Origin: Burhinus oedicnemus
Lineage: Eukaryota > Chordata > Aves > Charadriiformes > Burhinidae
Direction of reading: 5' to 3'
DNA length: 64,000 nt
Assembly: GCA_008921705.1 (NCBI GenBank)
Contig: VFFE01007869.1
Span: 3,886,537-3,950,536 of the forward strand
A program made the position numbers and the translations under genes. Every line of letters starts with the position of its first letter. Position 1 is the stretch's first letter. The notes under the pieces were generated by a model. That model searched no databases, was not told the DNA's origin, and was given only the letters and a program-made list of their open reading frames with translations. Below, in pieces: positions 35,641 through 51,000 of the stretch.

Positions 35641-38600
35641 CAGGGCTGCGGGAGAGGAGGAATTCACTCAAGTGAGACGCGTGAAATCCCGAGCGTCAGA
35701 TATTACAACTGATGAGGCTTCTGAGTTAATACAGAAACACTAAACTCCCTAAAATCCCCCGGACAGGTACTCCTAACCTGGCCTCCCTGTCAGGTGAGGG
35801 CTTTGGCGATATAAAGCGTGCCCAGCACTGCGGCGGTGACAAAACGGTGTGGCAGACACACAGCTGGCAGGGCGTGATTTCAGGTGTTAGCACCTATAGC
35901 CTCCTTTTCTATTAAAGGGAATGTGAAGGCAGGCCAGGCATCAAACAACGAGTGAGCTCCACGGAGGAAGGGTGCCTCTCTTGCCTCCAGTTGATTTAAA
36001 ACGTCAAACTTTTGTCAAAACTTTTGTTTCTCCTGCAGGCGGGTTTGCCCCCTCCCCGTGTTCCCTGCCTGGCACTGGAGGTGCCAAGGAGCCACCCCAG
36101 CCAGCACTGTGGCCACAACGGGCCCCTGCCTCCCCCACGGCTTTGCCAGCCTTTCTCCTCACGTGGCTGGGCTTCATTGTTTTATATTAGTATTGAGACA
36201 TTCAAGAGGAATAAACCTCTTGCAATCGATAGCAAACTAAAAAAAAAAAATAAAGGGGGTTAGACTGCAATAAGCCCTACAATAACCATACAGGGAAATG
36301 CAAAAGCTTGTAAAACTGCTCCATTATGCTCCTTTCAGCTACTAAAGTCATTTTACTTGAGCTGTTTGGTCCAAACAGGTCTTCCCATATTAGACAAACC
36401 CTTGAAAAAGCTACTTAGTCACTGTAAAAAGGTCCAGCCTTCTGTCAAATTTCATCCTCTTACACCAAAGATGACCGGAATCCTGTGTGCACATTGTCAA
36501 GTGACAGATGGTGCTTTTTGATTAAAATATGCTCTCAATGAGGGCGGAAATACTTGTTATTTAAGCCAAAGGGTTTATTTAACTTTTCAGGATGATAGAA
36601 AGAAAAGCGTTGCGTTTTACCTGACATGCTGTGAATCACGAGGTCCACTTTCCAGCTACTCTGTCATTAATTTGGTCGGTAACCATTCAAGAAAATCAAA
36701 ATCAGTTTTCAAAACATGCTGGTATCACGTGCTTGTAGTGCATCTGCTGCAAACTACTATCAGGCATAAAATGCTTACTTTTCACTCAATATGTGTCTTT
36801 TAACGGATCTGTCAAAAGAGAACTATGTTATGAAATTATGAGGTCACATTTTCAACTGCCCCAAACTAGTCTAGATTCCTTGAAATCGGAGCAGGTCTTT
36901 CACTTTTTGCTATAGTTGCTCTTAAAAACATGGTCTTAAATGGCAAGGCTTCATTGCAAAAGCGCCCGTGCAACAAACTTGAGGGTTTCATTGCCACTTG
37001 AGGGAGCTCAAAGGTAATGCGTGGCCATGCAGATCACCCTAAGTTTGCTAGGGGCCATAATTAAAGGGAGATAGTTTACATACACAGATAAAAGCGATAA
37101 CTTTGGAAAACAAAGTTATATCTAGCAAAAGCTTGTGTACGAAAAATAAATGTAGTCTTTTTCCTGGCTAAATAGCCTAAGTATTCCAGGAGATCATTGT
37201 CATACCATGCAGTTCAAGGTCTCTGATGCACAGAAAGTGTTTTTTGTTCATGCACACACTCTAGTTTCCCTCCAGGACACAAATATGGCTGTTGCAAAAG
37301 GCCAGAGCCCCCAAACTACCCTCCCACCATCATTCTTAGAAAGACAATGACGAGAAGCCTCAGCACACAGCTGGATCCATCATTGGTGAGGGTGAAAGGA
37401 GCCCCAGCCCACTCTGATCATGAAATACAGGGCCAGTCAGCAGAACTGACTTCTCCGTGGCCCACAGCTGCTTCCCCAAGACCCTCCTGCTCCATTTCGA
37501 GCATAATCTTAACCACAGTGAATTCCTGAGACTTCGTATTGTGGGTTAAGGAAGATAAACCTCACCCACAAGGAATGAGCTGCACAGCGTACTCCATAAA
37601 ACGATAGGTGCCGATTCCAGGCTGCTATACCCAGCAAAGTTCAACTTAACAAATCGGTAGAGTGCCAGAATATTATCATCAAAAAGATGTCCCAGTAACT
37701 ATTTCTAAATATTGGTTCAGAAGGCACAGGTAGACATAGAGAAGTGGTAGTTAAAGCTGAAAGGAAGGTAACCAGCGCATACTCAGAGGTGTCATTTTAA
37801 AGCTTTATCTTTGTCTTAAGCAGTAATACTTTGATTTTATTGTTTAAACTATGATACTGTTATATCAATTTCAAATCAACCTAATGTGCAACTCATGGGC
37901 AGTGACACAATGCCAGCACTTTGACAAAAGGATCTCACAGAAACTGTCTCATGCAACTTTTGATCACTTTTATCAGTGAGGATATTTAGAAGAAGATCTC
38001 AAAAAGGCTTTCTAGCTCCATACTCAAAGTAATAGGCAAAACCACATAGCAAGTAAACATATTAAACTGCAATTCGGGATGCAGGATGATACTGTTATGG
38101 CCAGATTCAGCTGTGTATGCCAATGGGCAGAATGGAAGTGAACAGCTTTCAGAGGCTCTGGGCATATCCTCACCAAAGCTCTTGTTTGGTTGACTTCAAC
38201 TGATCGATTAACTAGCACAAAAAACTCCTGCAATCTTTCAAGCTGACTTGTGGATCAGGATTTCATCCTGGGTACTTTTGTTGCAGTGTTTTGTACACTA
38301 AAGACTAAACAAACTCATACTGCAAAGGTATTTTTGAGAGCTTCTGACAGATTGTGGCAGATATTGTCTCCGCCAAGTACAATGACAAAGGATTCCTGGA
38401 AAAATAAATACTCAGCAAAGAACATCATCTTGACTCTCTGCAAACTTAGCAGTAGGATTTTAAGCACAGTTTTCCCATCTTCTTGTCCCATTTCAGTTTA
38501 TCTAAATCTCTGTAGCGTTACAGTGCAAGTCTTCCTTACTGTAAGAAATTCAGTGTGCCACTGTTGCATCGATATGTAACAAACATAGAAAGACAGTGTC

Positions 38601-41600
38601 TCCCTCCTTTTCCCATATAAACAGTGAGACAAGGCTAGTTCAGCACATACCACCTCAAAGGCTGACTACTGTTTAATAATCTCTAATTTTATTATTTATA
38701 CTAAAGAGTCCTGGATTTGTCTTTTCTATTTAAGTCATTACCCCAATGAGCTGTGTTACCCTGAAAACTTCAAGTTCATGATTTCATAATGTGCCTTGCT
38801 TTTTCTTGTCCTCTCTTCTGCCTGCTCTTGGGAGACCAGAGGTCTGTCTGAATTCATTTATTCTATGATTTCCTAAGAAATAAATGCATGAGTGTTAACA
38901 TCCTGCTTTGCCAATGAAGCCTTATAATAGCAATTCATCCCTTATAATATCAATTACATTATTGCTGCTCTCCCACCCTATTACTATCATACAAAAATAT
39001 GTGAAATTGGAAGGATTCAGCTATTTAAGCTCTTTGAAAGGCTACCTAAGTAATTTTAAAATTATTACTTTATGTTACTCTTCAGCAGGTTCTGCTGAGT
39101 ATAATGAATTCAATACCAAAATAGTAAATGTAATGGTGGGAGGGTTCTTCACACGGAGCACAGCTGTGGCAGGTTCCAGTGCAACAAAGGGTTTCTGTGC
39201 TTTCATTCATCCTTGGGGGAGTTTTCATAAACCTGAAACACATGCAATTTCATTATATTCATTTTCAAAGATGTCAGTGGGTTTTTCATGTTATTTCCAT
39301 GGCTGTGTGCTTAAATATTTCCTATTATTACAAGACTGGATTTGTACTTTATCTTGTTTGGTATAACGTAGAACCCTTTATCACAGAGTAAGAAATTACA
39401 CTCATGTATCCGGAATATTTAACAGGAGGAAAAGAATGTTTTCCCATTTGCTATTTCAAAATATTTGCCATGCCACCCCTTTCTTCCCAGTCACTTCTGT
39501 CTTCACCTTGGATATGACCTTGCTGTGCCTGCAGCTTAACGGCTCTAATGTGCAGTGTGAGTTAAGTCTATGATGATTCTCAAATGCATTGCAGGTGAGT
39601 GTTTATGTCACAAATAAATACAATAGATTGCTCTTAAACTCATACTTTGGAATGTTTATTACAGATGCAATTTCTGTCTTAACATAAATCAAAGTACTTA
39701 AAGTGCCATATGATACCAAATGCTTAGTTTAACAGCATAAAATTGAGCAAAAACTATATACAGTACTTTATAGGTGCTATAAAATTCTTGTGCTTGTGGC
39801 CTCACCTTTTTGCATTGCCCAGATCAATCAAGTCCACTGAAAACCCTGGATAGTAAATACTCACGTGAAGCAACGATTAGCTTTCAGAGTTTAGTTCTTC
39901 TAAGTTATTACCATCTTCAGGGAAGACGCTTCAAAATATGAGAAAATTGCAGAGAAGCAGGAACTACATTTAACATGATTAAATTTACTTCACTATCATT
40001 AGACTATTATCCATTCTCTGAAAGAAAAATCTTGTGCTTTGCCTCCAACATGCATTAGCAACCTGTTATGAAAGATCTATCGTACACAGGCATACAGACA
40101 ATTTTTTTTAATCACTTCATGTGGTAAGGAATGTGTTATTACAAAGCTCTCTGTGTCCTGTACTCTTCCTGTCTCACTCAAATATTATTGGACTTGTGTA
40201 CACAATCTCCTTAAGACATGTCTAATTTCTGTAAACAGCTGCAAAAAGGTTGGGGAAGCATTTTTGCACCATAAATCTATCTGAGACCAAAGATCTTGGC
40301 CTAAGGAACCTCCTGAGGTTCAAAAGGATACTCTGCCAAAGCAAACACCTCCTCCCCTCTCCGCTGAGTCAGACAACAGACCTCGGCGCTGAGCCTTGCA
40401 GGTTTATTGCTCCTTTTTCTAAGTACACTCATCAAGAAAGCTTGCTTTTGGGTATTTCCCAGAATTACTTAAGGCCCCTAGCTGTTCCCTAAGGCACGTA
40501 GGTACCAGGCTGTATCTCTAATAGCCAAATCTGCTCAGATAATGCATAAAAAAATACCTGCAGTGAGAGTGTGTGAGCATCATTAATGATATGTAGCTTC
40601 TCAGCCAAGCTAGTACTTTCAGGAGGCTTATTTTTAGTATTGCTACCCAAGTACTTTGACCTTGCGGGTTGTAAAAAAAAGAGTCAAAGCAGACTGCTAA
40701 AATACCTGCAAATTAACTTTATTGAACTTGCTGTGAACAGGCTATCGTTTGAAATAACACGACGCAGGAGACCTCTAAACCTTTCCTTTCTGGACTGCTT
40801 TGCCCTAGCTGCCCGCTTTCGATGCCTGAAGACACGTTTGCTCTTGTTGCCGACAGTGACCCTTCATGAAGAGGTGGGTGCTCGGTGCCTGCGCTCCCGC
40901 GGGCGCCGTCGTGCCAACGCAGACCAAAGCGAGAGGCACTGACCCCAGGGGCCCGCAGAGACAGGTGCCGGTGCCTGTGCACACATGGGCCAAAGCATTG
41001 CCGAGGGGTGTAACGTGCAGCAGCCACAGCACACGTGTGTAATAACTTCTCCTCTAGCACCTTTCCTCAGGAATCACCATTTCTGCATAGTTTTTCTGCT
41101 GTTTTTCACAGGCTCGTCTGCACAGGTGTAGTTTTGAAGCCGGCCCATTTCCTAGCTGCTGGGTCAGGTTACTTGATTGCGTTGCTCTGAGAGATTGCTT
41201 CCCGCTTTCTCTGTGTGTCCCGGCGGAGACAGGAGTGAGCAGAGCTGTGTAATTTCAAGCATCCTGCAGGAGGGCACTGCACATGTACTCCAGAGCTTAA
41301 TTCAGCTCTCTCATCTTGTTGCTTTCCTAAATGTAATTTGGAGAAGTTCAAAGTGTTTTTCACTTAGGAAACAGCTATTATGTATAACGAGCCTTCTAAG
41401 GAAAAAAAAAGTTTATCAGAGGCTGCTTAACATACACATATGAGTCTAGAGCCAAATAATAACATCTCCGAAATGACCAAACCATTTACTGGATACTCTT
41501 GTCAGTGAAAATACGCATTCTCATAACATTTAAACATTTTTAAAAGTAAACTGTTTCTTTCAGCAGGATAGACATGAAGGATTTTAGAACCAAGCCCAGC

Positions 41601-44600
41601 AATTTCGGAAGGAAGCTTCGATTTTGAATAAAATGCTCAACGGTTGGTGCGACACGCTGCCACCGCTCGCTGGCCAGGCAGCCCTGGGAATGAAGGAAGT
41701 TCACACCCTTGACAAGGACTTTGTTTCCCTCCCTCTGGCTGAAGACCAAGTGAAAGCGGTGCAAAGGCACTCTCTGTCACCAGGGCTAGACTTTTTGTTC
41801 TTTTGAAATGAAAGCATATAGAAACGCAGAAACAGATGGGAGAAAGAAACTCTTTCCCACTGACTCCATTGCCGGCCTTGCAGTATGCCCTTAATAGCCC
41901 TGTAAATACATAATGTGCATAGTTCACCACGCAGCTATCGTTCTGTTCTTAAATTGATGTATATTACTACCAGCCAGTAATTTGGCTAGCAGGCTGTCAT
42001 ACGTTCTAAGTACCCAACAAGAACTTCTCATTTCTAACTGCAGCGTAAAGACTCCTGGTGTCCCCACCTAGCTCTGTGTTTATCCCCCTGTTACTTGTAT
42101 TCCAAAAGCAGATCTCCTGTCACACTCCTTTTTCTCTTCCCCCAAGGCTGAATATTTTATGCACATCAAGCAGTTCCTCATCAGGCGTTTCCTCTGCCCT
42201 CAAGTTACTGAGCGTTTCTGGAGAGGTTCCAAGACAGGGGTAAGGTGGGTTGTTTTTCTTTCCTTCTCTCTCTAGGCTGCAGCCCAGAGCTGAGCAGAAC
42301 TTTCCAAGCAAACAGCTTTATTCAGTGGCACCATTGTTCCCTGAACTTCGTGATGAATTCCTTTGCTGATACACCTGATCGCTCCTTCCCTTGCAGCTGA
42401 ATCCTCTCACCTTTGTGCAATTCACTTCTCACCATCTCTCCTAGGCCCTAGATCCGAGGAATTGCTTTCCGCTTTTGACCTGTAAGCGTATTTGTTTGAA
42501 ACATCTCTTCCACTGTGCAACCTTCTACTTGAGGTCCTCTTTATCTAGGTACAACCTGCTGCAGAGTACCAGCTCTTTCCTGACAACACCCTGATAACTA
42601 TTGCCCCGCTTTACACACGCTCTTATCCAGCAATTGTTATTCCAGGAGACACCCTGCCATCAATTTTTAGCTTCCTGATTTATGGTCACTTCCCCTTTGC
42701 TCCAATGCTCCAGCGTTTACGTGAATTCTTATTCTAGCTGCAACACTTTTGGCAGGTGGCACAGCGTAAGTAGGTATTTCATCCACTGCAGGAATTCCCA
42801 AAATTCACTGATCTTGCCTGATTGTCCACAAAGAGCAGCAAAGAATCAAGGCAAGCTTGATGTAGTTTTACCTATTAGTTTCTTAGAAAAAGAAATATTC
42901 TAGAGCTGTATTTGACATGTATATGTTAAATATTCTTACTGGATTGAGACCTTTCAAAATAAAACCAAGAAACACAAAATCAGTATTATTCCAATAATTC
43001 TCAGTCATCTCCAGATATCCAGCTTTATCTCTGAGAGTATGAGGCTTTTCTCTGTTTCACGACCCCAAGAAAGTGATACCATGGGAAAAAAATCACAAAA
43101 AGCTTCCATTTAGAAGAAAAAAGAAGAAAAAAAAAATTTAAAAAAGCATAATTCTTTCCTCATTGGCAAAGAATTGGAAACTAGCAGTTTATCTACCTGG
43201 AGAGGGGAGGAAAAAATTTCCCAAACTGATAATCCGAAATAAAATGAGGACAAGATATTCTGCCTAAGCATTTGTTAAAGCAAGGGGCTGGAGAGGGGGA
43301 TGAAATGCACAGTTTTCTTTTTCAATTTCCTTCAAAGAGTGAATGAGAAATTATTCTGCGCAGCAAAAAAAATCACTTGTAATATAATTCAGAAAATATA
43401 TTGTTTCCTTTAGAAGTGTCTCGCTCAACACTTGATTTCACACTTTCATTCCTTAGAGATTACAAGTCTTTGCATTTTTATATCTCAGAGTTCACCACCT
43501 TGTGGTCTCAAAGTACAAACAACTTCATAAATAGTATTCATAGCATTAGAAAAAAAAATCAAGTAGGCTTACGTTCTTCTACATAAATGACAAGTGAATA
43601 AATACAAGTTATATGGGTGACTAACTGAAATATTACAGTGACGTTTCCTGGCACTACAGGCATATCATGATTGCTCTACACGGAGGTAATCAATACTGAG
43701 TAAATGCATGTTAATGCTAACATTGTCCCCAGGCCAGAGTTTCAACGAAGGGTCATTCTGGCTTTGTTAGCCTGGAAAATTCTACCTTATGTTAAGACAC
43801 TTTTGTTTCTTTGACAGGACTCACCTTCCTTCTACAACGTAGGGACAGGTGGAGAGCATGATTTAGTGGCATGCATGCATCCTTTCACTGTACATACTGT
43901 ATGCTTTGTATACATAGCATATATTGTTATGTGTATGTCCATAGATGGTATGTAAAATGTGTATATTGTGTATATTTCTGTCTGCAATTTTTAAACACTC
44001 TCATTCTACATTGGAGACATGAGTTCCTATGCAGGAGTGCCCAAAGAAGCAAACGCCATAGCCCCAAGGGTCCTGTTCCCTGCTGGTGGAAAGACGTGGT
44101 CCCTCCCTCCCTCCCTCCGGCATGGGCAGAGCCGGGGAACTGCCCGGGCTCTGTCCGGGGTCAGAGCTGAGCAGAGAGGGCACACGCTCTCGACCCTGCT
44201 GCCAAGTGAGGTGTCCTTCCTTGGCTCCTGCCGGTAGAAAAAATGGTGCTATGCATGTCACCTGTTTGCAACCTGAGCAGCAAAACACGTTTGTTCCTGG
44301 GCTCTGGGTGGTTCCTTTCGGAAAGGAGAAAAAGGACAAAGACTTCTTTGAAAACAAACTTATTTGAGCGTAAGCAAATGGGTGAAGCAAAAGTTCTGAG
44401 ATGGTTCTTATTGGAAATTATGCTGTGCTTGTATAACCTTTCACTTACAACTTGTTTTATTTACATGTTAACTTCTTCCGTTTAGGCAAATCTGAAATTA
44501 CATCCGTTTCTTAACACCAGCAGCCGAGCAGCACAACAAGAAACCAATGCCAGTGACATGGGATGGCTGCAAACTTACCTCTCCCTGTTTTTGTCAGGAA

Positions 44601-47600
44601 TGAAATTCCCAACGACGTTAATATATAAATTACCATAACTGGACATATAAACCGTGATCTCACTTGGATGAGTAGGGCAAAGCACACGATGCTGAACTGC
44701 TTTGGCCATCTCCTGTGGACTCTGTCTTGATTACACACCATTCAGACGTGCAGGAACCCTTCCCAGCTAGAACAAGTTGTTTGCTGTTTTTAAGCAGAGC
44801 CCAAGACTGAGGAGAAGGCTAACCTTCAGCGAAGAGCTCGCACCGTGCAGTCGCCTGTATGGGAAACTTCTGAGCACTCCTCTTTGTCCCTTGAACGTTC
44901 CTGCTGTTCCCCATTGGCCTAGGAGGGATGGCTTGGAAAGGGCTTGTGCTGGCTTCACCTATCCCGAGCTGCTGGAATTCCCTCCGTCTCAGTGCTCCAC
45001 GTGTAAATGACTGCATGCTCCATCAGGAACAGCTTCAGCTTCCTTTCCTGCCCTGCCCGTGTGCTCGGCACCCTGCACGGAGCTTGGGTGAAGAGCAGCT
45101 CCCTGTTCAGGACGTTCCCTTGCACATCCAGTGCTTTCCTCACACAGATCTAGCCTAGGGTCTGCATGGTAACCAGTAGATGAAGTCTTAGTTTAGAAGA
45201 AACTGAAGAGAAAAAAAACAAAGTTTTATTCTTTTCTCTTATCTGAAAAGCAAACACAAAATTTTTTCTGGAAACTTGAGCAGTCAGTTCATGTGACATA
45301 TCTACAACGAGATCTGCAACCACAAAGCATTCAAATAAAATACAAGGCAGTGAACTGCTTTGACACTTTTATTTCAAATATCTAACATCTAACAACAAAT
45401 GCCAAGCATACTGCTTTGTAAAATTATAGAGAAAGTAAAATGGAAAGAGAAAACTGAACTCAGGAAAGGGAACAGATAAAAATCCTGCTTTTGAGAATGA
45501 CGCCAAGTAATAACATCCCATCCTGGCCCCGCACAAGATCTGGAATGTTTGCTTCCCTTGGCAAACTGTAAAATCACACTTCTCCCAGCTTATAGTTACA
45601 CTCTAAACAGTAAGTTCTTTGGGGCAGACTTAGGCTCCAAGATCTCCAATTAAATGCCCTGCTATCCAATTTACATACAACCCGTTGGTGAACAAGAACT
45701 GACTCTCAGTTTCTTTGGGGAATGCGTCCCTCGGAGTCTTTCCAAGGACTGGTAACAACTGTTATTTTGGATGGCTTTTCTGTGCTGCCTGGGAGTGTTT
45801 ACGTCACTAAAAAAGAGAAGAAACAAATTATTAGTGCTTTTATAACTTCTTAAAATCTGATATTCCAGGGAATTAGGGTCAGTAGATTCATCGGAGGTGA
45901 GAGGGGAGGATCAAGGCACTCGCCTCTAAACCCTGCTGTAGGACGTGCTGTGGAGGAGGGGTGGCACCAGCAAGCATGACCCGTCCATGCTTTCTTCTCC
46001 CCTTGCAGCCAAGCTGCAGACACAGGGCTAACCTCACAAAGGAGCCAGGATCATATGTTGGGTTTTTTTTTAAAAAAAGGAACATTTTGCAATGACATTT
46101 TTAATGTCATTAAATTTCATAAAAAGTGGCATTGTCCTTGGTCACTCCTCAGCCCAGAGTAGTGTGTATATACTTCCCAAAGATTACATTTTTCTCCAAT
46201 AAATTAGTCCTGGATCCTGAAAGGCACCTCAGTGTGACTGAAGATCTAGACTTGTATGTCTGCATAAGATTTAGATGTTTAACTGTTTAGATTTAGAAGA
46301 TTTAGTCAACAAACATCACAACTATTTACACTGAGCAAAAACATAGCTTTGATAGTCAGGTGTTGAAAATCTGCACTGCTTAGGAGTCAAAAACCTCATT
46401 TGCCAAAGTCAGTTCACATGCACCAAAGTTACATGGCAAACTAATCATAATTCTTCACCTTTGTATAAATTTTTGCCTAGAATCTACATTTTGAAGTTTT
46501 CTCTTCCTTTAAAGGCTGCCTGTTATTATGCTCAGTTCTGCTTTTCTTGCTGAGCATTGAGCAAATTCTTCTCGGTATATTAGTATGCTTGAAGAGATCC
46601 GTTATGGTTATTAAAAGTATTACACATGCCAAAATATTTTGACTGACAAAGTGAAAAACATTTCCAGCATCCTGAGATCCCTATCTGCTGTAAGCCTTGT
46701 GAAGAACTGGCCCAAAATAAAATGACGTTGGTGGTTATTACCGCTGCCAGACTGGTTATTTGGTAATTACTAGGAAGCGCATCAGCCCAGGCAGAGCTGC
46801 GGCATCAAAACCCCCAGGGTGCGGGGTAGGATGGAGTACTGATCCCCAGGCAGCAGCCATGCTTTAGACAAGATGTGTGTGACACACAGCACTGAAAGGA
46901 GCATTACTTACTTGCTGCTGAAAATTACTTTGCTCCGCAGAAAAAGAAAGCAAAGCCAGGAACCCTGCGCTCGCCACAATAACCCTGCGAGAAGGAGTCT
47001 GCAAAAGAGGCTTTAGCAGAAAACACAGCCTCCGGGTTTAGGCTTCCACGCTTCCCAGACTTAGATTCTTCATGAATGTAAATAACAGCAAAACAAAACA
47101 CCTTGATAAAAGCTTTCACTCAAGAGTGACTCTTTATAGGGATCTTCCATAAAGGACCCTCCTGCCTCCATCCCTATCTGTCCCAACATCATTTCAGCTT
47201 CTAGACCAGTTTTTCCTAGCCCTGACTCCCATTTTACTGCACTTTCTGCTCAACAAGCAAGACTGAAGCTTTTTATAAGTTTCTTATAACAACACCTGAA
47301 AGAGCAATGCTGCTCTCAGCACATTCCCAGCCTTCATTCCCTGGGAAGATTTCCCATAGACAACTTCACACCCTGTGTCCCCCATAGGAAAAGTAATTTT
47401 CCTACAAAACTGAAGGGCTGGGATTTTCAGGGAGATAATGTCACGGACGTTACACCCAGGAGATAATGTTTCAATAGCCAGCCCTGGCCCCGGCACGGCC
47501 GTGGAAGATATCCAGCAGCGGCGTGTAGCCCAGCAACCTGCCCCAAACAGCGAGTGCTTCCAGGAAATGGAAAAGAAACACAGTGATTTTAAACAACCCT

Positions 47601-48000
47601 TTCACAGGTCCCATGTGACTGGGAAGAACTGGTGTATGAATCACTGCTCGCAACACATGTCTTCAAGGAAGTCAGAAAAATAAACGAGCTCCAAATGTCA
47701 TAATTGGCTCCCTGGGGGCCAAGGGGGACCCTTTGCTGAAGTCTACAACCATGTTTCTGCCTACAGCCGTACCAGCCCGACCTTGATGTACGCAGCAACT
47801 GGCTTAGTCACAGTTTGGGCAGGGGGGTCTATAAGAAAAGAAAACACATTCGGCAGTAAACGGTCTTGCTGACTCAGCATGATGTGTTGAATCTGTAAGA
47901 ATATCTTCGTGCTGTTGCAATGCTTTTCCCATTTATGTGTGCACCAGGTACTCAGCAAACAGATTTAGCAACCAGGCATTGTTAAACTAAGATACGCTCC
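35641..48000. other. Intergenic, no gene recognised (first part)
   Basis: AT-rich sequence between divergent MFSD1 and RARRES1. No exon with splice sites and a recognisable protein, no CR1 and no LTR were seen. A GC-richer patch at about 40,870-41,030 and a CCCT-repeat (44,100-44,118) followed by GC-rich sequence to 44,220 are the only compositional anomalies. Confidence 0.5.
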
Positions 48001-51000
48001 TCCTTCAAGATTTATTTTGTATGCTTACTATTAATATCTGCCACAGCAATCCTGCAGTTTCATTGGGTTAGCACTAAATGTTGGCCCCAAAGTGACAGTT
48101 TACTGTTGATGCCGTTGCCTTCGTGTAAGCCGTAAAACCCAGCAACAGTTCATCAGAAGTCCAGCTCCCAAACAGCAGTTCACTCCTAGGGCTTGTCGGA
48201 TGCTCCTGCACTCCCACCCAAGGGGCTGGTTGTTCTCATCGCCTCCCAGCTAAGGGATAAGCAAGAAAAAACAGTGGTAAAATCGAGGAGTTAATGTCTG
48301 CAGTTCCTTTTCTGATCAATGACTGCAAAGCTGCTCCAGACCCTGGACACACACTGGCTTCATAAACAGGTCGTCTTTGTTTTAGTCTGAGAAAAGTCTA
48401 CTGCAGCCTACTTCAGAAAAATGCAAAAATATCCAACATCTTTTTCAATTCTGTGGTTTTATTTAATTAGAGAGATCAATTGGGGAAACCTGAATTGCTT
48501 AAAGTGTCAGCAAGACTGTCCTGAACACGACTGTCCTAAACCCATGCTCCCTCTTTCCTTTGCTGGCAGACGGAAATACAGCAAAAATAACTGAAGGGAA
48601 AAAATTTCATTTTCCTATTGCTAGGGGGAAAGTATTACATGTGAATATTCAGGATGGATTATCAATATCTCAATAGGCTAGATCATACCTTTGCTTTCAT
48701 ATTTCAAATTTTGTTCCCTTCTCAAGCTCTCATGACCCCATGATCGAAAGCGAGCTCTTCGAGAAGAACGTTGTCACACTAAATCCTCACAGCAGAAACC
48801 TCATGAACAGAAGAGAGAGGAATTGTGTCGGCAGGTATAATTGTACAGTGTCTAGCAAAGAATTTAAACAGATATAGCTACCTACAGATTGACAATATCT
48901 GTAGCATCTGGTATATACACACGTCTACAAATACGCACAAACACACAGATGCAGCCCACATCAGAGTCACACAAATTGTGGGCCAAGATCAGGTGCAATA
49001 TCATAAGTTAAGATTTTTATAACTTTTACCCTGAAAAAACACGTTTTTTCCTGTGATAAACAATAAACTTTATTTTCAGGAGAGTCAATCAGTGAGAGAT
49101 GGGCTACGTGACTTCCCCAGGTCCATTCCCTTCCCACCGCCTATGATTTTTGGTATTGATCTTCCACCATCTCATATATTCTTAATATAACAGCAGATTT
49201 CTGTTACCTTCTCTACGTTATTATTTAAAACTTTCTTTAATTTCAGTGATGTCATGTCATGATATGATCTTCCATTTTCAGGTACCTTCATTATTTGTAT
49301 AAGAATATGGTTTCTACCACACTTAGCAGGACCATTCCTGCCGAAAATCTGTTTGACTTAAGAGCAGGTGCTTGTGACTCTCTCACTGGGATTGCCAGGC
49401 ATTTCCTCTTCCAATCAACAGGCTGCCTTCGTAAGTGAAATATTAATATCAAACCCCCCTGCATTTTAAATGTCTTGTTAAGAAACAAGTTTTTATGTCT
49501 AAGTCAAATTTACACCGCTCTTTGTAAAATCCTGCATTCACTACAAATATGCAAAGTTGCTTATTAGAATCCAGAAGGCTAGAAAAAATAATTCATTAAA
49601 AATAAATACGTAAATCATAACATCTGTGTAATTTCAGCAAAAACTAATTATTCCAGTAGATATGGGTTCTCTTCATAATTGCAAGGCTGCATACAGAAGA
49701 ATGTTTTTATGTGTTTACACCAGAAGTTAGGAAGGGTGCCTGGTTTTTAACATCACTTATGAAAACCACCTTGAGGTGCTTCCTTCTGCCTTTGAATGCA
49801 ACGTGTTTCCTTGCGCCTTTTTATTCCCAGTTCCTCAGTTACGGTAAAACACGGGCAGATTTGAGAATTCGCCCTGCCACTAGCACCAGCCCCCCGAGCA
49901 GTGCCAGTGTTCACAATGAGGCACTTGCACAACTGAGACTTTTTTTTTCTTTTTTAAATAAGGTCACACTTCACCGATTTAATACTACAAAACCACGTAA
50001 TTACGTTGGGCTCCACCTAGAAGGCTGAATGAAAGCTCTGCATGAGTAATTGGAGGTTAAATCTGTAGGCTGTGTACTGACAAACGGTCAGGGTGCAAAA
50101 TGGGGATGGCATTTATGCCCATGAGGAAACGTGGGTTAAAAGTACCATCCTCCTGGCTTTTGCTGTCTCCGGTGATGTACGACATCGCTCTCGCCAGCAC
50201 TTTGTAAAATCCCCTGCCTTCTCCTCTCTGTCCGTGAACACATTTTGCCTTGCCTGTGCTTCCTCCGTGCAAACTTCCAATTGCAATCCACGCAGAGCCA
50301 AGCGCTGACTCCTGAAAATCCTCAGCGACTATGAAAGTACTTTATTTTTCTCCAGCTCTGTCTGCAGTTTGTGCGTTATAACAAAGTTATAACGGTTAAA
50401 AATACATGTTTAACCTTCTGAAGAAAGCCTCTAGACTACGGCATAGCAGAATATACAGGAACTAGAGCAGTAAAGGAACTCGTATTCAACTTCTTAATTT
50501 AAATCATGACTGTGCTACCTCAAGTTACTTTGGAAAACACTCACTTTAACTCAGGTCAGTATAAAAATCCAGTTATTAAAATCAAAATTGATCTATAATT
50601 GTACAGAAGCCAATGTACAGCAGACTTCTTGAACCTAATCTCCCACTTAGGAGATTCTCAAATGTGAAGAGGAAAAATCCAAGTATACAATCCGCAATGT
50701 TTTTATTCAAAGTGAGCACTAATAGTACTTAACCAAGCATTCATTAGAAATTAAAGTGGAAGATGCTACTGAGAGAAAACCTCTGTTAAAAATTAGCCTG
50801 TCTTTATCATACACAGCAAATTAAGCATAATTTTTAAAAGTTTATCTTCACCCTGTTGTGATGAGATTTTATTGTACTCTTAAAATGTTACCCTTAGAAT
50901 ATATATGTTTTTAATATTGATAACAATCACCTTATTGGAAAGGCTGATGGAACCAGGGGCCAGTAGCACGGTGGTGGGGACAAGCCATAGGTTTTGCCAG

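Noticed and set aside
35416..35667. In-frame upstream extension of MFSD1 starting at 35,667
   Set aside because: It translates the duplicated promoter module and CLEAR boxes; the start at 35,415 matches the conserved N-terminus.
35045..35743. Plus-strand frames in the CpG island, some with repeated GPGPQCAA-type segments
   Set aside because: They are translations of the promoter and its 69-bp duplication (69 is divisible by three, so the peptide repeats); antisense to MFSD1 exons 1-2.
40719..41060. 113-codon minus-strand frame in a GC-richer patch
   Set aside because: No recognisable protein and an open frame also on the plus strand; could be an old CpG-rich patch, but unsupported as a gene.
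44001..44390. 129-codon minus-strand frame with a CCCT repeat
   Set aside because: Low-complexity and GC-rich; frames on both strands; no domain.
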